Notes under the pieces: model-generated
Seen by the model: only the letters and a program-made list of their open reading frames with translations
Told to the model about the DNA's origin: nothing
Databases searched by the model: none
Program-made: the position numbers and the translations under genes
Assembly (NCBI RefSeq): GCF_900176605.1
Contig: NZ_FXLP01000005.1
Location: forward strand, 186,001 to 250,000
Source of the DNA: Peptoniphilus vaginalis
Lineage (GTDB): Bacteria; Bacillota; Clostridia; Tissierellales; Peptoniphilaceae
Direction: 5' to 3'
DNA: 64,000 nucleotides
Shown here: one piece after another, positions 28,053-36,719 of the stretch
Numbering within the stretch: the stretch's first letter is position 1
Layout: each line of letters opens with the position of its first letter

Positions 28053-28405
28053 AATACAAACTTTTAAGTTAAGTCCACAAAAAATTATAGAAAGCCCTAT
28101 TGTGGAAAATAATTTTAAATCTAGTTAGAAAAATTGAAAAATAAAATGTCATTAAGTTATATAAACTAACAAAACTGCAAAAAATCATAAAGTAATAAAA
28201 ATTTATGGCTTTATAGAAAATTACAAAGCAAAGAATTTTTATGACTTAACAGAAAATTAATAAGTTACAAAGTTTTGTGGAGTCATATTATTTTGCTACA
28301 TAATAAAAATTTAATAAGTTGTCATACTCTTTCCATTAAAAGTTAACTGATGATAGTGGAGAAGCCAAAAAATTCATAAAAAATTAAAAAACTTTAAAAT
28401 AAATG
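28053..28405. other. AT-rich spacer with degenerate repeats
   Basis: No gene recognised. Two related segments occur at 28198-28228 and 28234-28272; each has TTTATG-G/A-CTT, then AGAAAATTA and ACAAAG. TTTAATAAGTTGT at 28310-28322 is an exact 13-base match to 19817-19829. Confidence 0.45.
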
Positions 28406-28434
28406 TTGACATTAAGTAGGCAATTAGTTAGAAT
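28406..28434 (+). promoter_or_regulatory. Promoter of the ylxM-ffh operon
   Basis: TTGACA (28406-28411), 17 bases, TAGAAT (28429-28434). Transcription should begin near 28441, which places a 7-bp hairpin (AGGTCAA/TTGACCT, 28440-28462) at or next to the 5' end of the message. Confidence 0.85.
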
Positions 28435-28488
28435 TAGATAGGTCAAGTAAAGAGGTTGACCTCATGAGAAAAATGGTGAGGTGATATA

Positions 28489-28845
28489 ATGAATGAGAAA
28501 TTTTTCAGGATGAACAGTTTACTTGATTTCTACGGAAAGCTTCTTACTGAAAAGCAGATGAAGGCTGCCCTAATGTATTATGTTTATGATTGCACAATCA
28601 ATGAGATTTCATCTGAACTTAATATATCTAAGCAAGCAGTATTCGATAACTTAAAGAGAGCAGAGAACAACTTAGAAGATTTTGAAGCAAAACTTGAGCT
28701 TATAAAAAATGCAAAAAAAGAAGAAGCTAAGAAACAAATAAAAAATGAAAAAATAGAAAGCATTTTAGAAAGTATAGAAAAAGAAAGTCTAAGTCAAAAT
28801 AATAATTTAAAAATTAAAGAGCTTAGAGAAATACTTTTTGACTAG
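28489..28845 (+). CDS. ylxM: YlxM-family helix-turn-helix protein
   Basis: A 118-residue putative DNA-binding protein linked to the SRP operon across Firmicutes; in streptococci its homologue interacts with the SRP pathway. The helix-turn-helix lies in INEISSELNISKQAVFDNLKRAE (about residues 38-60), and a charged coiled-coil tail follows. ATG 28489 has GAGGTGA upstream. ffh starts 11 bases after its stop. Regulatory role is inferred from family and context. Confidence 0.92.
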   Translation: MNEKFFRMNSLLDFYGKLLTEKQMKAALMYYVYDCTINEISSELNISKQAVFDNLKRAENNLEDFEAKLELIKNAKKEEAKKQIKNEKIESILESIEKESLSQNNNLKIKELREILFD

Positions 28846-28856
28846 GAGGTGGATTT

Positions 28857-30194
28857 TTGATATTCGAAAGTTTATCCGATAAATTGCAAAATACTTTGCA
28901 AAACTTAAGAGGTAAAGGCAAATTATCTGAAAAAGATATTGACGCGGCAATGCGTGAGGTAAAACTTGCACTTCTTGAAGCTGACGTAAACTTCAGAGTT
29001 GTAAAAGACTTTGTCAAGGCAGTAAAGGAAAGGGCTTTGGGAAAAGAAGTTTTAGAATCCCTAACTCCCGGCCAGCAAGTAATAAAAATTGTTAATGAAG
29101 AACTCACAAGTTTAATGGGTACTAGCGAGGTTAAAATTGACTTCTCAAAGAAACCAACAGTTATAATGATGTGTGGTCTTCAGGGTGCAGGTAAAACTAC
29201 TACAAGTGGTAAGCTTGCCAATAAATTAAAAAAAGATGGAAAAAGACCTCTTTTAGTTGCTTGTGACGTTTACAGACCAGCAGCTATAAAACAACTTCAA
29301 GTTGTTGGTGAGTCTGTTGATACTCCAGTATTTACTATGGGAGATAAAATTTCTCCAGTAGATATTTCCAAGGCAGCTCTTGAACATGCCAAGAAAAATG
29401 GAAATGACGTAGTCATCATAGATACTGCAGGTAGACTTCACATAGATGAAGCCCTTATGAAGGAGCTTCAAGATATTCACGAGGCACTTGAACCATCTGA
29501 AGTTCTTCTTGTCCTCGATGCAATGACAGGTCAAGATGCAGTAAATGTTGCTGACACATTTGATGACATGTTAAAGTTAACAGGTGTTATCTTAACTAAA
29601 CTTGATGGTGACGCCAGAGGTGGTGCTGCCCTATCAATTAGGTCGGTTACAGATGTTCCTATTAAGTTCATCGCCAGCGGTGAAAAAATGGATAATATTG
29701 AAGTCTTTCATCCAGATAGAATGGCTTCAAGAATACTTGGAATGGGAGATGTGCTCTCCTTAATCGAAAAGGCACAATCAGCTGTTGATGATAAGAAGGC
29801 AAAGGAACTTGAAGAAAAGCTTAGGAAGTCAACTTTCACTTTTGAAGATTTCCTAGACCAAATGCAGCAAATGAAAAATATGGGGCCACTTGAAGATATA
29901 ATAGGAATGATTCCTGGTATGAACAGCAAGGCTCTAAAGGGTATTAGCTTACCTGATAATGAATTTGCAAAAGTAGAGGCTATTATTCTTTCTATGACTA
30001 AGAAGGAAAGACAAAAGCCAGAAATTATAGATTCTTCCAGAAGGAAGAGAATAGCAAAGGGATCTGGAACTAGTCCAGCCGATGTAAACAAACTTATTAA
30101 ACAGTTTAAGGACATGAGAAAGATGATGAAACAATTTGGAAATATGTCCAAGACAATGGGAAAGAGAAAGTTTAAATTACCTTTTTCCTTTTAA
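28857..30194 (+). CDS. ffh: Signal recognition particle protein Ffh
   Basis: GTPase subunit of the SRP; with 4.5S RNA it binds signal sequences of nascent membrane and secreted proteins. The 445 residues show the N domain, the G domain (GLQGAGKTTT, DTAGRLHID, TKLDGDARGG) and a methionine-rich M domain at the end (MKQFGNMSKTMGKRK). TTG 28857 follows AGGAGGTGG. Its receptor FtsY is encoded just upstream in a separate operon. The 4.5S RNA gene was not seen in the window. Confidence 0.98.
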   Translation: MIFESLSDKLQNTLQNLRGKGKLSEKDIDAAMREVKLALLEADVNFRVVKDFVKAVKERALGKEVLESLTPGQQVIKIVNEELTSLMGTSEVKIDFSKKPTVIMMCGLQGAGKTTTSGKLANKLKKDGKRPLLVACDVYRPAAIKQLQVVGESVDTPVFTMGDKISPVDISKAALEHAKKNGNDVVIIDTAGRLHIDEALMKELQDIHEALEPSEVLLVLDAMTGQDAVNVADTFDDMLKLTGVILTKLDGDARGGAALSIRSVTDVPIKFIASGEKMDNIEVFHPDRMASRILGMGDVLSLIEKAQSAVDDKKAKELEEKLRKSTFTFEDFLDQMQQMKNMGPLEDIIGMIPGMNSKALKGISLPDNEFAKVEAIILSMTKKERQKPEIIDSSRRKRIAKGSGTSPADVNKLIKQFKDMRKMMKQFGNMSKTMGKRKFKLPFSF

Positions 30195-30200
30195 GTTAGC

Positions 30201-30228
30201 TTATATATTTTAATATATAAATTTTTTT
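30201..30228 (+). terminator. Weak AT-only hairpin before rpsP
   Basis: A 9-bp stem made only of A-T pairs (TTATATATT/AATATATAA) followed by seven T residues. It may cause partial termination between ffh and the ribosomal genes, but would be weak. Confidence 0.35.
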
Positions 30229-30243
30229 GTGGAGGTGAATAAT

Positions 30244-30543
30244 TTGGCAGTTAAAATTAGACTAAGAAGAATGGGTGCTAAGAAAAAACCCTTTTATAGA
30301 ATAGTTGTAGCAGACTCTAGAAGCCCTAGAGATGGAAAGTTCATCGAGGAGATTGGTTATTATAACCCACTTACAACTCCTAAGGAAGTTGTTGTAGATG
30401 CAGAAAAAGCTAACAACTGGATTAAGAATGGTGCAAAGCCTACTGATACAGTTGACAGACTTTTCAGAGAAAACTCAGTGTACAGCGCTGGTGCTAACTC
30501 AAATAATACAGCAGAAGCAAGTGAATCAGAAGCTACTGAATAA
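30244..30543 (+). CDS. rpsP: Ribosomal protein S16
   Basis: Small-subunit protein of 99 residues, [26 protein letters not shown] at the start, as in all bacterial S16 proteins. The start is TTG 30244 with GGAGGTG six bases upstream; the earlier in-frame GTG (30229) overlaps that site. The last 15 residues (after [10 protein letters not shown]) are a low-complexity acidic extension. khpA follows after 20 bases. Part of the SRP/ribosome-maturation operon. Confidence 0.97.
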   Translation: MAVKIRLRRMGAKKKPFYRIVVADSRSPRDGKFIEEIGYYNPLTTPKEVVVDAEKANNWIKNGAKPTDTVDRLFRENSVYSAGANSNNTAEASESEATE

Positions 30544-30563
30544 CAGTATGTTTGGAGGACCAA

Positions 30564-30797
30564 ATGGTTGAATTAATTGAATATATTGCTAAATCTTTAG
30601 TTGACGATCCTTCTTCAGTTGATGTAGCAATGACTAAGAATGATAATTCAATTTATATTACTCTTAAAGTTGCATCAAATGAAATGGGAAAAGTTATTGG
30701 CAAACAAGGTAGAATTGCTAAGGCAATAAGAGCAATTTTAAAAGCTGTTTCACTAAAAGAAGATGTAAAGGTTAATTTGGAAATTGAAGAATATTAA
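30564..30797 (+). CDS. khpA: KH-domain RNA-binding protein KhpA
   Basis: A 77-residue single KH-domain protein (YlqC/KhpA) that binds RNA, often with KhpB, and affects division and cell length in some Firmicutes. The KH signature is GKVIGKQGRIAKAIRAIL. ATG 30564 is chosen because GGAGG sits at 30554-30558; an in-frame TTG at 30552 overlaps this site. The 3' end overlaps rimM by 14 bases. The position between rpsP and rimM is the standard one. Confidence 0.94.
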   Translation: MVELIEYIAKSLVDDPSSVDVAMTKNDNSIYITLKVASNEMGKVIGKQGRIAKAIRAILKAVSLKEDVKVNLEIEEY

Positions 30798-31287
30798 AGA
30801 TTCAATTACTTGCATTGGTAAAATTATTAATACTCATGGTATCAAGGGGGAACTTAAAGTTGATCCTTATACCTTTGACAAAAAGAGGTTTTCTAAACTT
30901 AAGAGCGTCTTTGTAGGTGAAGATTTAAAAGAATTTTTTATTAAAAAAGTTCGAGTTAATGATTTTGTCTATTTAAGCTTTGAAGGCTATGAAAATATAA
31001 ACGATGTTCTAAATCTAAAAGGGTCTAAGCTTTATATTAAGGATGAAGACAGGTTAGAACTTAGGGAAGACCAATACTATGTTTCTGATTTAATTGGAAA
31101 AGAAGTTTATGACACTGATGGCAATTACATTGGAGTCTTAAAGGAAGTATTGGAATACCCTGCTAATGATATTTTTGTCGTAGAAGGCAAGGACAAGGAA
31201 ACTTATCAGGTGCCTGGAGTAAAAGAATTTATAAAAAAAATAGATTCAACAATAACTATTAAGTTAATAGAAGGAATGATTTTGTGA
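30784..31287 (+). CDS. rimM: 16S rRNA processing protein RimM
   Basis: Ribosome maturation factor that helps assemble the head of the 30S subunit, binding S19. The 167 residues have the N-terminal GKIINTHGIKGELKVDPYTFD segment and the C-terminal PRC-barrel (YYVSDLIGKEVYDTDG...EVLEYPANDIFVV). It begins with TTG 30784 inside the end of khpA and ends overlapping trmD by four bases, so translation is likely coupled. Confidence 0.95.
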   Translation: MKNIKDSITCIGKIINTHGIKGELKVDPYTFDKKRFSKLKSVFVGEDLKEFFIKKVRVNDFVYLSFEGYENINDVLNLKGSKLYIKDEDRLELREDQYYVSDLIGKEVYDTDGNYIGVLKEVLEYPANDIFVVEGKDKETYQVPGVKEFIKKIDSTITIKLIEGMIL

Positions 31288-32027
31288 AAATTAGTGTTTT
31301 AACATTATTTCCCGAATTCATAAATAATATTAGAGATTTTTCTATTGTTGGAAGATCTATTGGCCAAGGAAAGCTAGAATTAGAAACTGTAGATATTAGA
31401 GATTTTGCCGTCAACAAATATTTACAAGTCGATGATTACCCCTATGGCGGTGGACCTGGTATGCTAATGCAAATTAAACCAATAGTAGAGGCAATAGAAT
31501 CTGTAAAGACAGAAAGATCTAAAGTTTATTATATGTCCCCACAGGGCAAGGTGCTTACACAGGATAAGCTAAAAGACTTAAAAAATGAAGAACACATTAT
31601 TCTTTTAAACGGTCACTATGAAGGTATTGACAATAGGGTCATTGAAAATTATGTTGATGAAGAAATTTCCATTGGTGATTATGTTTTAACTGGTGGAGAG
31701 TTGGCATCTATGGTTATTATTGATGGCGTGTCAAGACTACTTGATGGTGTACTTGCTAGTGAGGAGTCCTTTGAGGATGAATCACACTACAATGGACTTT
31801 TAGAACATCCCCAATACACTAGGCCAAGAGAATTTAGAGGACTTGAAGTTCCTGATATTCTTTTAAGTGGAGATCATGAAAAAATTAGGAAGTATAGGCT
31901 CAGAGAGTCTATAAAAAATACTTTACAGAAAAGGCCTGACTTATTAAAAGATAAAACTTTAAATGATGAAGAAAAAGATATTTTGAAAGATTTACTGGAA
32001 GGAGGTAAAGACAATGGATTATATTAG
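31284..32027 (+). CDS. trmD: tRNA (guanine-N1)-methyltransferase
   Basis: SPOUT-class enzyme that methylates G37 of tRNAs reading CNN codons and so prevents frameshifting. The 247 residues contain [13 protein letters not shown], the trefoil-knot region [11 protein letters not shown] and [13 protein letters not shown], and the C-terminal [12 protein letters not shown]. The start is GTG 31284, overlapping the rimM stop; the end overlaps rplS by 14 bases. All key family motifs are intact. Confidence 0.97.
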   Translation: MKISVLTLFPEFINNIRDFSIVGRSIGQGKLELETVDIRDFAVNKYLQVDDYPYGGGPGMLMQIKPIVEAIESVKTERSKVYYMSPQGKVLTQDKLKDLKNEEHIILLNGHYEGIDNRVIENYVDEEISIGDYVLTGGELASMVIIDGVSRLLDGVLASEESFEDESHYNGLLEHPQYTRPREFRGLEVPDILLSGDHEKIRKYRLRESIKNTLQKRPDLLKDKTLNDEEKDILKDLLEGGKDNGLY

Positions 32028-32361
32028 AGCTATTGAAGCAGAACAAATAAATGAAAACTTACCTAAATTTAATGTTGGAGATACAGTTAGCGTTCACTAC
32101 AGAATTATCGAAGGCGAAAGACAAAGAATCCAAGTATTCGATGGTACTGTTTTAAAAATTCAAGGAAAAGGCGCTAGAAAGACTTTCACAGTAAGAAGAA
32201 TTTCTTACGGTATTGGAGTTGAAAGAACTTTCCTACTTAACTCACCAAGAATTGCTGATCTTGTTATTACAAGAAAGGGTAGAGTTAGACGTGCTAAACT
32301 TTACTATCTTAGAGATAGACAAGGTAAGGCTGCAAAAGTTAGAGAAAAAACAAACTACTGA
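32014..32361 (+). CDS. rplS: Ribosomal protein L19
   Basis: Large-subunit protein at the 30S-50S interface. The 115 residues have the typical [18 protein letters not shown] and [17 protein letters not shown] segments and end in a basic [25 protein letters not shown] 32014 has GGAGGTAAAG upstream and lies inside the end of trmD. It is the last gene of the operon; an intrinsic terminator follows directly. Confidence 0.97.
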   Translation: MDYIRAIEAEQINENLPKFNVGDTVSVHYRIIEGERQRIQVFDGTVLKIQGKGARKTFTVRRISYGIGVERTFLLNSPRIADLVITRKGRVRRAKLYYLRDRQGKAAKVREKTNY

Positions 32362-32365
32362 GAAT

Positions 32366-32386
32366 GGGACTTTAAGTCCTATTTTT
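32366..32386 (+). terminator. Terminator after rplS
   Basis: A 6-bp stem GGGACT/AGTCCT (32366-32380, outer G-T pair) followed by ATTTTT. Short but placed directly after the operon. Confidence 0.7.
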
Positions 32387-32431
32387 AGTATCTTTTATTT
32401 TGAGCAAATAAATTAAAAAAGGGTGATAAAT

Positions 32432-34066
32432 TTGAAAAAACTTTTTGTGGGACTCTTATTAATTATTGTCCTAGCAGCTGGTGCATTTTTATTTGTTGAA
32501 AATAGAGGAACTAGCAAAATTTCAACTAAGTACGATAAGTTTAACTTTTTGACAGAAGACAAGGACATTGATAAGGACGATTTTTGCATTGAAGATGGAA
32601 TGATTTATCTTTCCCTTGACTACATAAAAGAATACCTCGATAAGGGTGTAGAATATGATAAGTCAACTGGAGAAGTTAAAATCAACAACGATCATGCTAA
32701 TAAAATTTTAAAATTAAATGAATACAAAGCAAAGTTCAACAGCGGTACAATTGATTTGCGTGCTCCTGTTATTGAAAAAAATGGAAAGATTATGCTTCCA
32801 ATTGAAGCCTTTATCTATGACTATGATGTTAGGTTAAGATACAACAAGGACATTAGACTACTTCTTCTTGACTACAGGGATAAGGATTATGATTTAACAA
32901 AAACTACATCTGAAACCTTATTAAGAGAATCTGATTCTAAGAGGAGCCCAATTATTAAAAAGCTACCTAAGGGAGAGGAACTATATGTATATGAAGAAAA
33001 GGGTAAGTGCTGCAAGGTCAGAATGCCTGAAGGATATGCTGGTTATGTTTTAAAGAAGGACCTAGATGAAAACTTTGAGAAAGTTTCCTTTAAGTCAACT
33101 TCAAAAAATACATTTGCCAATCCAATAAACTTAACTTGGGACTACACTTATGCAGAACATTCTGAAGACAAAATAAACCAAATAAAAGAAATTAAGGGAC
33201 TTGATGTTATAATACCAACTTGGTTCTCCATTAGGAATGGAAATGGGGATATGATTGACAGGGGAAATCAAAATTATATTAAAAAATACAAGGACCTTGG
33301 AATAGATGTCTGGGCATATCTTGACAACTCCTTTGATCCAAATGTAACTCATGAGGCCCTATCAAATGAAAACACTCGTAAGAAAGTTATAAATAAAACC
33401 TTAGAACTTTGCAAGAAGTATGGAATGAAGGGAATAAATATTGACTTTGAACATACAAGGGTAGACGATAGAGATTATATAACAGACTTTGTAAAAGAGT
33501 TTAGGCAAGCTGTAGGTGATGACTTCATTATATCTGTTGATGTTACACCACAAATATCAGCTGATGTTACAAAGGAACCTTATGATAGAAAGGCTCTTGC
33601 TGATATTGCTGACTATATGGTAGTGATGGCCTACGACCAACACTGGGGATCTTCTGACAAGGCTGGATCTGTTGCCCAATACAAGTGGGTAGAAGGATCA
33701 GTCAATGTATTATTTAGAAGCATACCAAATAAAAAAATGATTCTTGGAGTCCCACTTTACACTAGAATGTGGAAGGAAGCTGGTGGCAAGGTAACTTCTA
33801 AGACAATTTCTATGGATGAAGTTGCTAGAATAATCGCTGCCAAAGGCTTGAGACCAGTTTGGGATAAAGAGTCACAACAAAATTATGTTGAGTATCAAGA
33901 AAACAATGCTAACTATAAAATTTGGATTGAAGATGCAAATTCACTTGAAAAGAAGGTATCCCTTGTTAACAAATATAATCTAGCAGGAGTTGGAAGCTGG
34001 AGACTTGGCTTTGAAACTTCAAATATTTGGGACGTAATATCAAAGGAACTAGACAAGACAAACTAA
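32432..34066 (+). CDS. Membrane-anchored GH18-family glycosidase with SH3-like domain
   Basis: A 544-residue extracytoplasmic protein. It has an N-terminal hydrophobic anchor (about 5-22), copper-amine-oxidase-N-like repeats (IYLSLDYIKEYLDKGV and IMLPIEAFIYDYDV), an SH3-like segment (LLRESDSKRSPIIKKLPKGEELYV to AGYVLKKDL), and a glycoside hydrolase 18 barrel. GINIDFEHT holds the catalytic-type Asp and Glu, with only part of the DxxDxDxE pattern. VVMAYDQHWG and the late VGSWRLGFE also fit GH18. Similar architectures (YaaH/YdhD type) act on peptidoglycan. TTG 32432 follows GGGTGAT; the in-frame GTG (32423) overlaps that site. The substrate is inferred. Confidence 0.85.
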   Translation: MKKLFVGLLLIIVLAAGAFLFVENRGTSKISTKYDKFNFLTEDKDIDKDDFCIEDGMIYLSLDYIKEYLDKGVEYDKSTGEVKINNDHANKILKLNEYKAKFNSGTIDLRAPVIEKNGKIMLPIEAFIYDYDVRLRYNKDIRLLLLDYRDKDYDLTKTTSETLLRESDSKRSPIIKKLPKGEELYVYEEKGKCCKVRMPEGYAGYVLKKDLDENFEKVSFKSTSKNTFANPINLTWDYTYAEHSEDKINQIKEIKGLDVIIPTWFSIRNGNGDMIDRGNQNYIKKYKDLGIDVWAYLDNSFDPNVTHEALSNENTRKKVINKTLELCKKYGMKGINIDFEHTRVDDRDYITDFVKEFRQAVGDDFIISVDVTPQISADVTKEPYDRKALADIADYMVVMAYDQHWGSSDKAGSVAQYKWVEGSVNVLFRSIPNKKMILGVPLYTRMWKEAGGKVTSKTISMDEVARIIAAKGLRPVWDKESQQNYVEYQENNANYKIWIEDANSLEKKVSLVNKYNLAGVGSWRLGFETSNIWDVISKELDKTN

Positions 34067-34069
34067 AAA

Positions 34070-34098
34070 TTGACAATTTTGCTATAAAAGTATAAAAT
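34070..34098 (+). promoter_or_regulatory. Promoter upstream of the zinc phospholipase C-like gene
   Basis: TTGACA (34070-34075), 17 bases, TAAAAT (34093-34098), starting directly after the stop codon of the GH18 gene. Confidence 0.7.
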
Positions 34099-34132
34099 CT
34101 TTTTGTAAATATGATGAAAATTTTTATTTAGG

Positions 34133-34786
34133 ATGTGTTTAAAAATTTTACCAGATACACATAAAATCGTGGCAAGGATTGTCCACGATAGAATAAAAGA
34201 CAAATACAATGTCAATTTAAATTTAGGAAAAGTGCTTTGGGGATCAGTTGCCCCTGATGTCCTTCCTTATTATAAGTTGAAGAGACATTATTTCGACGAA
34301 TCTGGAGAATATATAGCAAAGGAAATTACTAAATTAATTTTCTTTTCAAGATTTTCTTATTCAGAAGGAAATGAAAGCAAATTATTAATTAACTATGTGA
34401 GCAAGAGGCTTGGCATAATAATGCACTATCTATGTGATTTTGTTTGCTATCCTCATGCTTACAGAATGACTTTCGTAGAAAATTTGAGAAAACACGTTAA
34501 GTACGAGCAAGACTTAGCTCTTTATGCAAGGGAGAATAAATACCTAGAAAAAGATTTTTCTTCAGTAATCAGTGTTGATGATATTAATTTTTTAGAAGAT
34601 TCTGATATGAAACTTGAAGAAAGAGTTATGAAGTATTTAATAGATGTTATAGACCAATACAAGGGGTCAGATCATTCTTTTGACAATGATTTAAATTTTG
34701 CTTTAAATCTTTGTACAAATATTTCTATTTTAGTTATTGAATCAAGTCTCCAATTTCAAGGAGATTTTGATATACAATATATTTAA
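34133..34786 (+). CDS. Zinc-dependent phospholipase C-family protein
   Basis: A 217-residue helical protein whose His/Asp pattern matches the zinc-dependent phospholipase C/S1-P1 nuclease family: HKIVARIVHDRI near the start, GSVAPD, then IMHYLCDFVCYPHAYR and HVKYEQDL. No signal peptide is evident, unlike secreted clostridial alpha-toxins, so it probably acts in the cytoplasm or is a non-toxin paralogue. Proteins of this shape are common and uncharacterised in Clostridia. ATG 34133 has a poor ribosome site (TTTAGG directly before it). It has its own promoter and terminator. Confidence 0.75.
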   Translation: MCLKILPDTHKIVARIVHDRIKDKYNVNLNLGKVLWGSVAPDVLPYYKLKRHYFDESGEYIAKEITKLIFFSRFSYSEGNESKLLINYVSKRLGIIMHYLCDFVCYPHAYRMTFVENLRKHVKYEQDLALYARENKYLEKDFSSVISVDDINFLEDSDMKLEERVMKYLIDVIDQYKGSDHSFDNDLNFALNLCTNISILVIESSLQFQGDFDIQYI

Positions 34787-34789
34787 AAG

Positions 34790-34822
34790 AAATCTTTCGC
34801 TTATTGTGGGTGAAAGATTTTT
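34790..34822 (+). terminator. Intrinsic terminator before asnA
   Basis: A 9-bp perfect stem AAATCTTTC/GAAAGATTT (34790-34798 with 34812-34820) and a run of five T residues. Confidence 0.85.
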
Positions 34823-34841
34823 ATAATTAGGGAGGAAAAAA

Positions 34842-35837
34842 ATGAGGAACAACTCTAGTGCTACAAAATTAGATCTTAGAGAGACACAGATAGCAATCAA
34901 GTCAGTTAAGGATTACTTTCAAAGAGATTTAGCAAACACTCTAAACTTACAAAGAGTTTCTGCCCCTCTATTTGTAAGACCTGAAACAGGGCTTAACGAC
35001 AACTTAAATGGAGAAAAAGCTGTAGACTTTGATCTTAGACATTATGGAATCAATGTTGAAATTGTTCAATCTCTTGCTAAGTGGAAGAGAAATGCCCTTA
35101 AGGATTACGGATTTAATATGTATGAAGGAATCTACGCTGATATGAACGCCATTAGGGCAGAAGAAGAGCTTGATGAAATTCACTCTTCCTATGTAGACCA
35201 ATGGGACTGGGAAAAAATTATAAATAAGTCTGATAGAAATAAGGAGTATCTTTTCTTAATTGTAAGAGAAATTTATTCTGTATTTAAAAGAACTGAAGAA
35301 TATATTAATCAAACTTATCCTTACATTCTTTCAAAGAAACTTCCAGAAGAAATCTTCTTTATAACTTCCCAAGAATTAGAAGATAAGTATCCAGGAAAAA
35401 CTCCTAAGGAAAGAGAAAAATTAATTTGTAAGGAAAAGGGAGCAGTCTTCATCATGGGAATTGGTCATGAACTAAAGTCTGGCAAGCCACACGATCTTAG
35501 ATCACCTGACTATGATGATTGGAACCTAAATGGGGACATCTTGTTCTGGGATGAAGTCATAGATAACTCTCTTGAAGTTTCAAGTATGGGTATTCGTGTT
35601 GACGAAGAATCTCTAAAGAGCCAATGCGAACTTACAAATACAACTGAAAGGTTTAAACTTCCTTATCACCAAAATATTATGAATGCAGATTTACCTTACA
35701 CTGTAGGTGGAGGTATTGGTCAATCAAGAATTTGTATGTTCTTCTTAGAAAAGCAACACATTGGTGAAGTTCAAGTAGGCGTTTGGGATGAAAAGAGTTT
35801 AGACTTCTGTAAAGAAAACAAAATTAAATTATTATAA
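34842..35837 (+). CDS. asnA: Aspartate--ammonia ligase
   Basis: Ammonia-dependent asparagine synthetase, structurally related to class II aminoacyl-tRNA synthetases. The 331 residues carry QRVSAPLFVRPETGLNDNLNG, FDLRHYGINVEIVQSLAKWKR, MNAIRAEEELD, and the C-terminal GGGIGQSRICMFFLEK. Length and motifs are normal for AsnA. ATG 34842 follows GGGAGG. It appears monocistronic; an unusual hairpin/promoter region lies between it and the next gene. Confidence 0.97.
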   Translation: MRNNSSATKLDLRETQIAIKSVKDYFQRDLANTLNLQRVSAPLFVRPETGLNDNLNGEKAVDFDLRHYGINVEIVQSLAKWKRNALKDYGFNMYEGIYADMNAIRAEEELDEIHSSYVDQWDWEKIINKSDRNKEYLFLIVREIYSVFKRTEEYINQTYPYILSKKLPEEIFFITSQELEDKYPGKTPKEREKLICKEKGAVFIMGIGHELKSGKPHDLRSPDYDDWNLNGDILFWDEVIDNSLEVSSMGIRVDEESLKSQCELTNTTERFKLPYHQNIMNADLPYTVGGGIGQSRICMFFLEKQHIGEVQVGVWDEKSLDFCKENKIKLL

Positions 35838-35860
35838 TTACATTACATTTACAATTTGGA

Positions 35861-35889
35861 TTTCAATCCTCCGTGACTTATAGTATAAT
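35861..35889 (+). promoter_or_regulatory. Promoter embedded in a hairpin, upstream of the 35920 gene
   Basis: TTTCAA (35861-35866), 17 bases, TATAAT (35884-35889). The predicted start near 35896 lies 3' of the left arm of the inverted repeat at 35865-35915. Confidence 0.65.
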
Positions 35890-35919
35890 TATTTTATACG
35901 AACTAACGGAGGATTTTTT
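35865..35919 (+). terminator. asnA terminator whose right arm is the next gene's ribosome site
   Basis: A 10-bp perfect inverted repeat AATCCTCCGT (35865-35874)/ACGGAGGATT (35906-35915), with an inner hairpin GTATAA/TTATAC (35883-35899), followed by six T residues (35914-35919). The right arm contains the GGAGG that serves the ATG at 35920. Read-through RNA from asnA would fold and hide it; RNA from the internal promoter would lack the left arm. Confidence 0.7.
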
Positions 35920-36681
35920 ATGGATTTGGCTGAAAAATTAAATCAGACACCTTATAAAAGGCTTGCCTTTAAAGATATAAAAAAATACCTAATCGCAAAC
36001 TTCTTGTACAAGGGCGACTTGGATAGCATAAACATTTTACTGAATCTTTACAATGTTTACGAGTCTATTGAAAACATTTATCCAAGGTATGTTACTCTTG
36101 AGAATTTGAGAAAGGATATTGTAAAGGTTTATAGGCAAAAAGAGGGAATTGAACTTATATCGAGAAACCTCTCCAATCTTATTCATGATGATATAAATAG
36201 GCTTGAACTATATTTATACTTAGAGGGATATAGGCTCGGTTTTAACTCAAAAAAGCACATTAATATGCTTGAGATAATAACCTTGAAGCACCTTACTATA
36301 GATGAACTTTACAATAGAAAGAAACTTTTTCAATATGAATTTAAGAACGAGGAAGTTTTATCTTTTAAGAAGTTAGTTTTCAAGGAAATAAGAAAAGATA
36401 GGCAAATAAGGATTTTTATAAAAAACACTCTTACTGATGTTAGAAAAAGACTTCTCAATAGTAAGATCCAAAGTATAAACGACCACCTAGACTTGCAGCT
36501 TATTTTTAGAAGTCAAGATGACGACGTTGAAATAAAAGAAGTTGACTCATACTTAACTGATTCTGAAATTGAAATTTTAAATAATAAGATTTCTAAATTT
36601 CTATACATAGATTGTTTCAGAGTTTTTAGAAATGCTTTTTGGGATGGAGTTAACGACAGAGTTTTAAAGAGATACAAGTAA
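35920..36681 (+). CDS. Hypothetical helical protein upstream of ruvC
   Basis: I do not recognise the family. The 253-residue product has no signal peptide or membrane helix; it is rich in Leu, Ile, Lys and Asn and looks all-helical. It has a basic middle (FKEIRKDRQIRIFIKNTLTDVRKRLLNSK) and a C-terminal FRVFRNAFWDGVNDRVLKRYK that looks conserved-domain-like. It is transcribed from its own promoter within the asnA terminator hairpin and ends at the terminator at 36681, so it is not part of the ruv operon. The basic residues would allow nucleic acid binding; this is speculation. Confidence 0.6.
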   Translation: MDLAEKLNQTPYKRLAFKDIKKYLIANFLYKGDLDSINILLNLYNVYESIENIYPRYVTLENLRKDIVKVYRQKEGIELISRNLSNLIHDDINRLELYLYLEGYRLGFNSKKHINMLEIITLKHLTIDELYNRKKLFQYEFKNEEVLSFKKLVFKEIRKDRQIRIFIKNTLTDVRKRLLNSKIQSINDHLDLQLIFRSQDDDVEIKEVDSYLTDSEIEILNNKISKFLYIDCFRVFRNAFWDGVNDRVLKRYK

Positions 36682-36705
36682 GGATAGTTTTATACTATCC
36701 TTTTT
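36681..36705 (+). terminator. Intrinsic terminator before ruvC
   Basis: An 8-bp perfect stem AGGATAGT/ACTATCCT with a 5-base loop, then five T residues, starting at the stop codon of the preceding gene. Confidence 0.9.
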
Positions 36706-36719
36706 AAAGTGGTGATAAA

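Noticed and set aside
34133-34786. Secreted alpha-toxin-like phospholipase C
   Set aside because: No signal peptide and no C-terminal lipid-binding domain; only the zinc-site pattern of the family is present.
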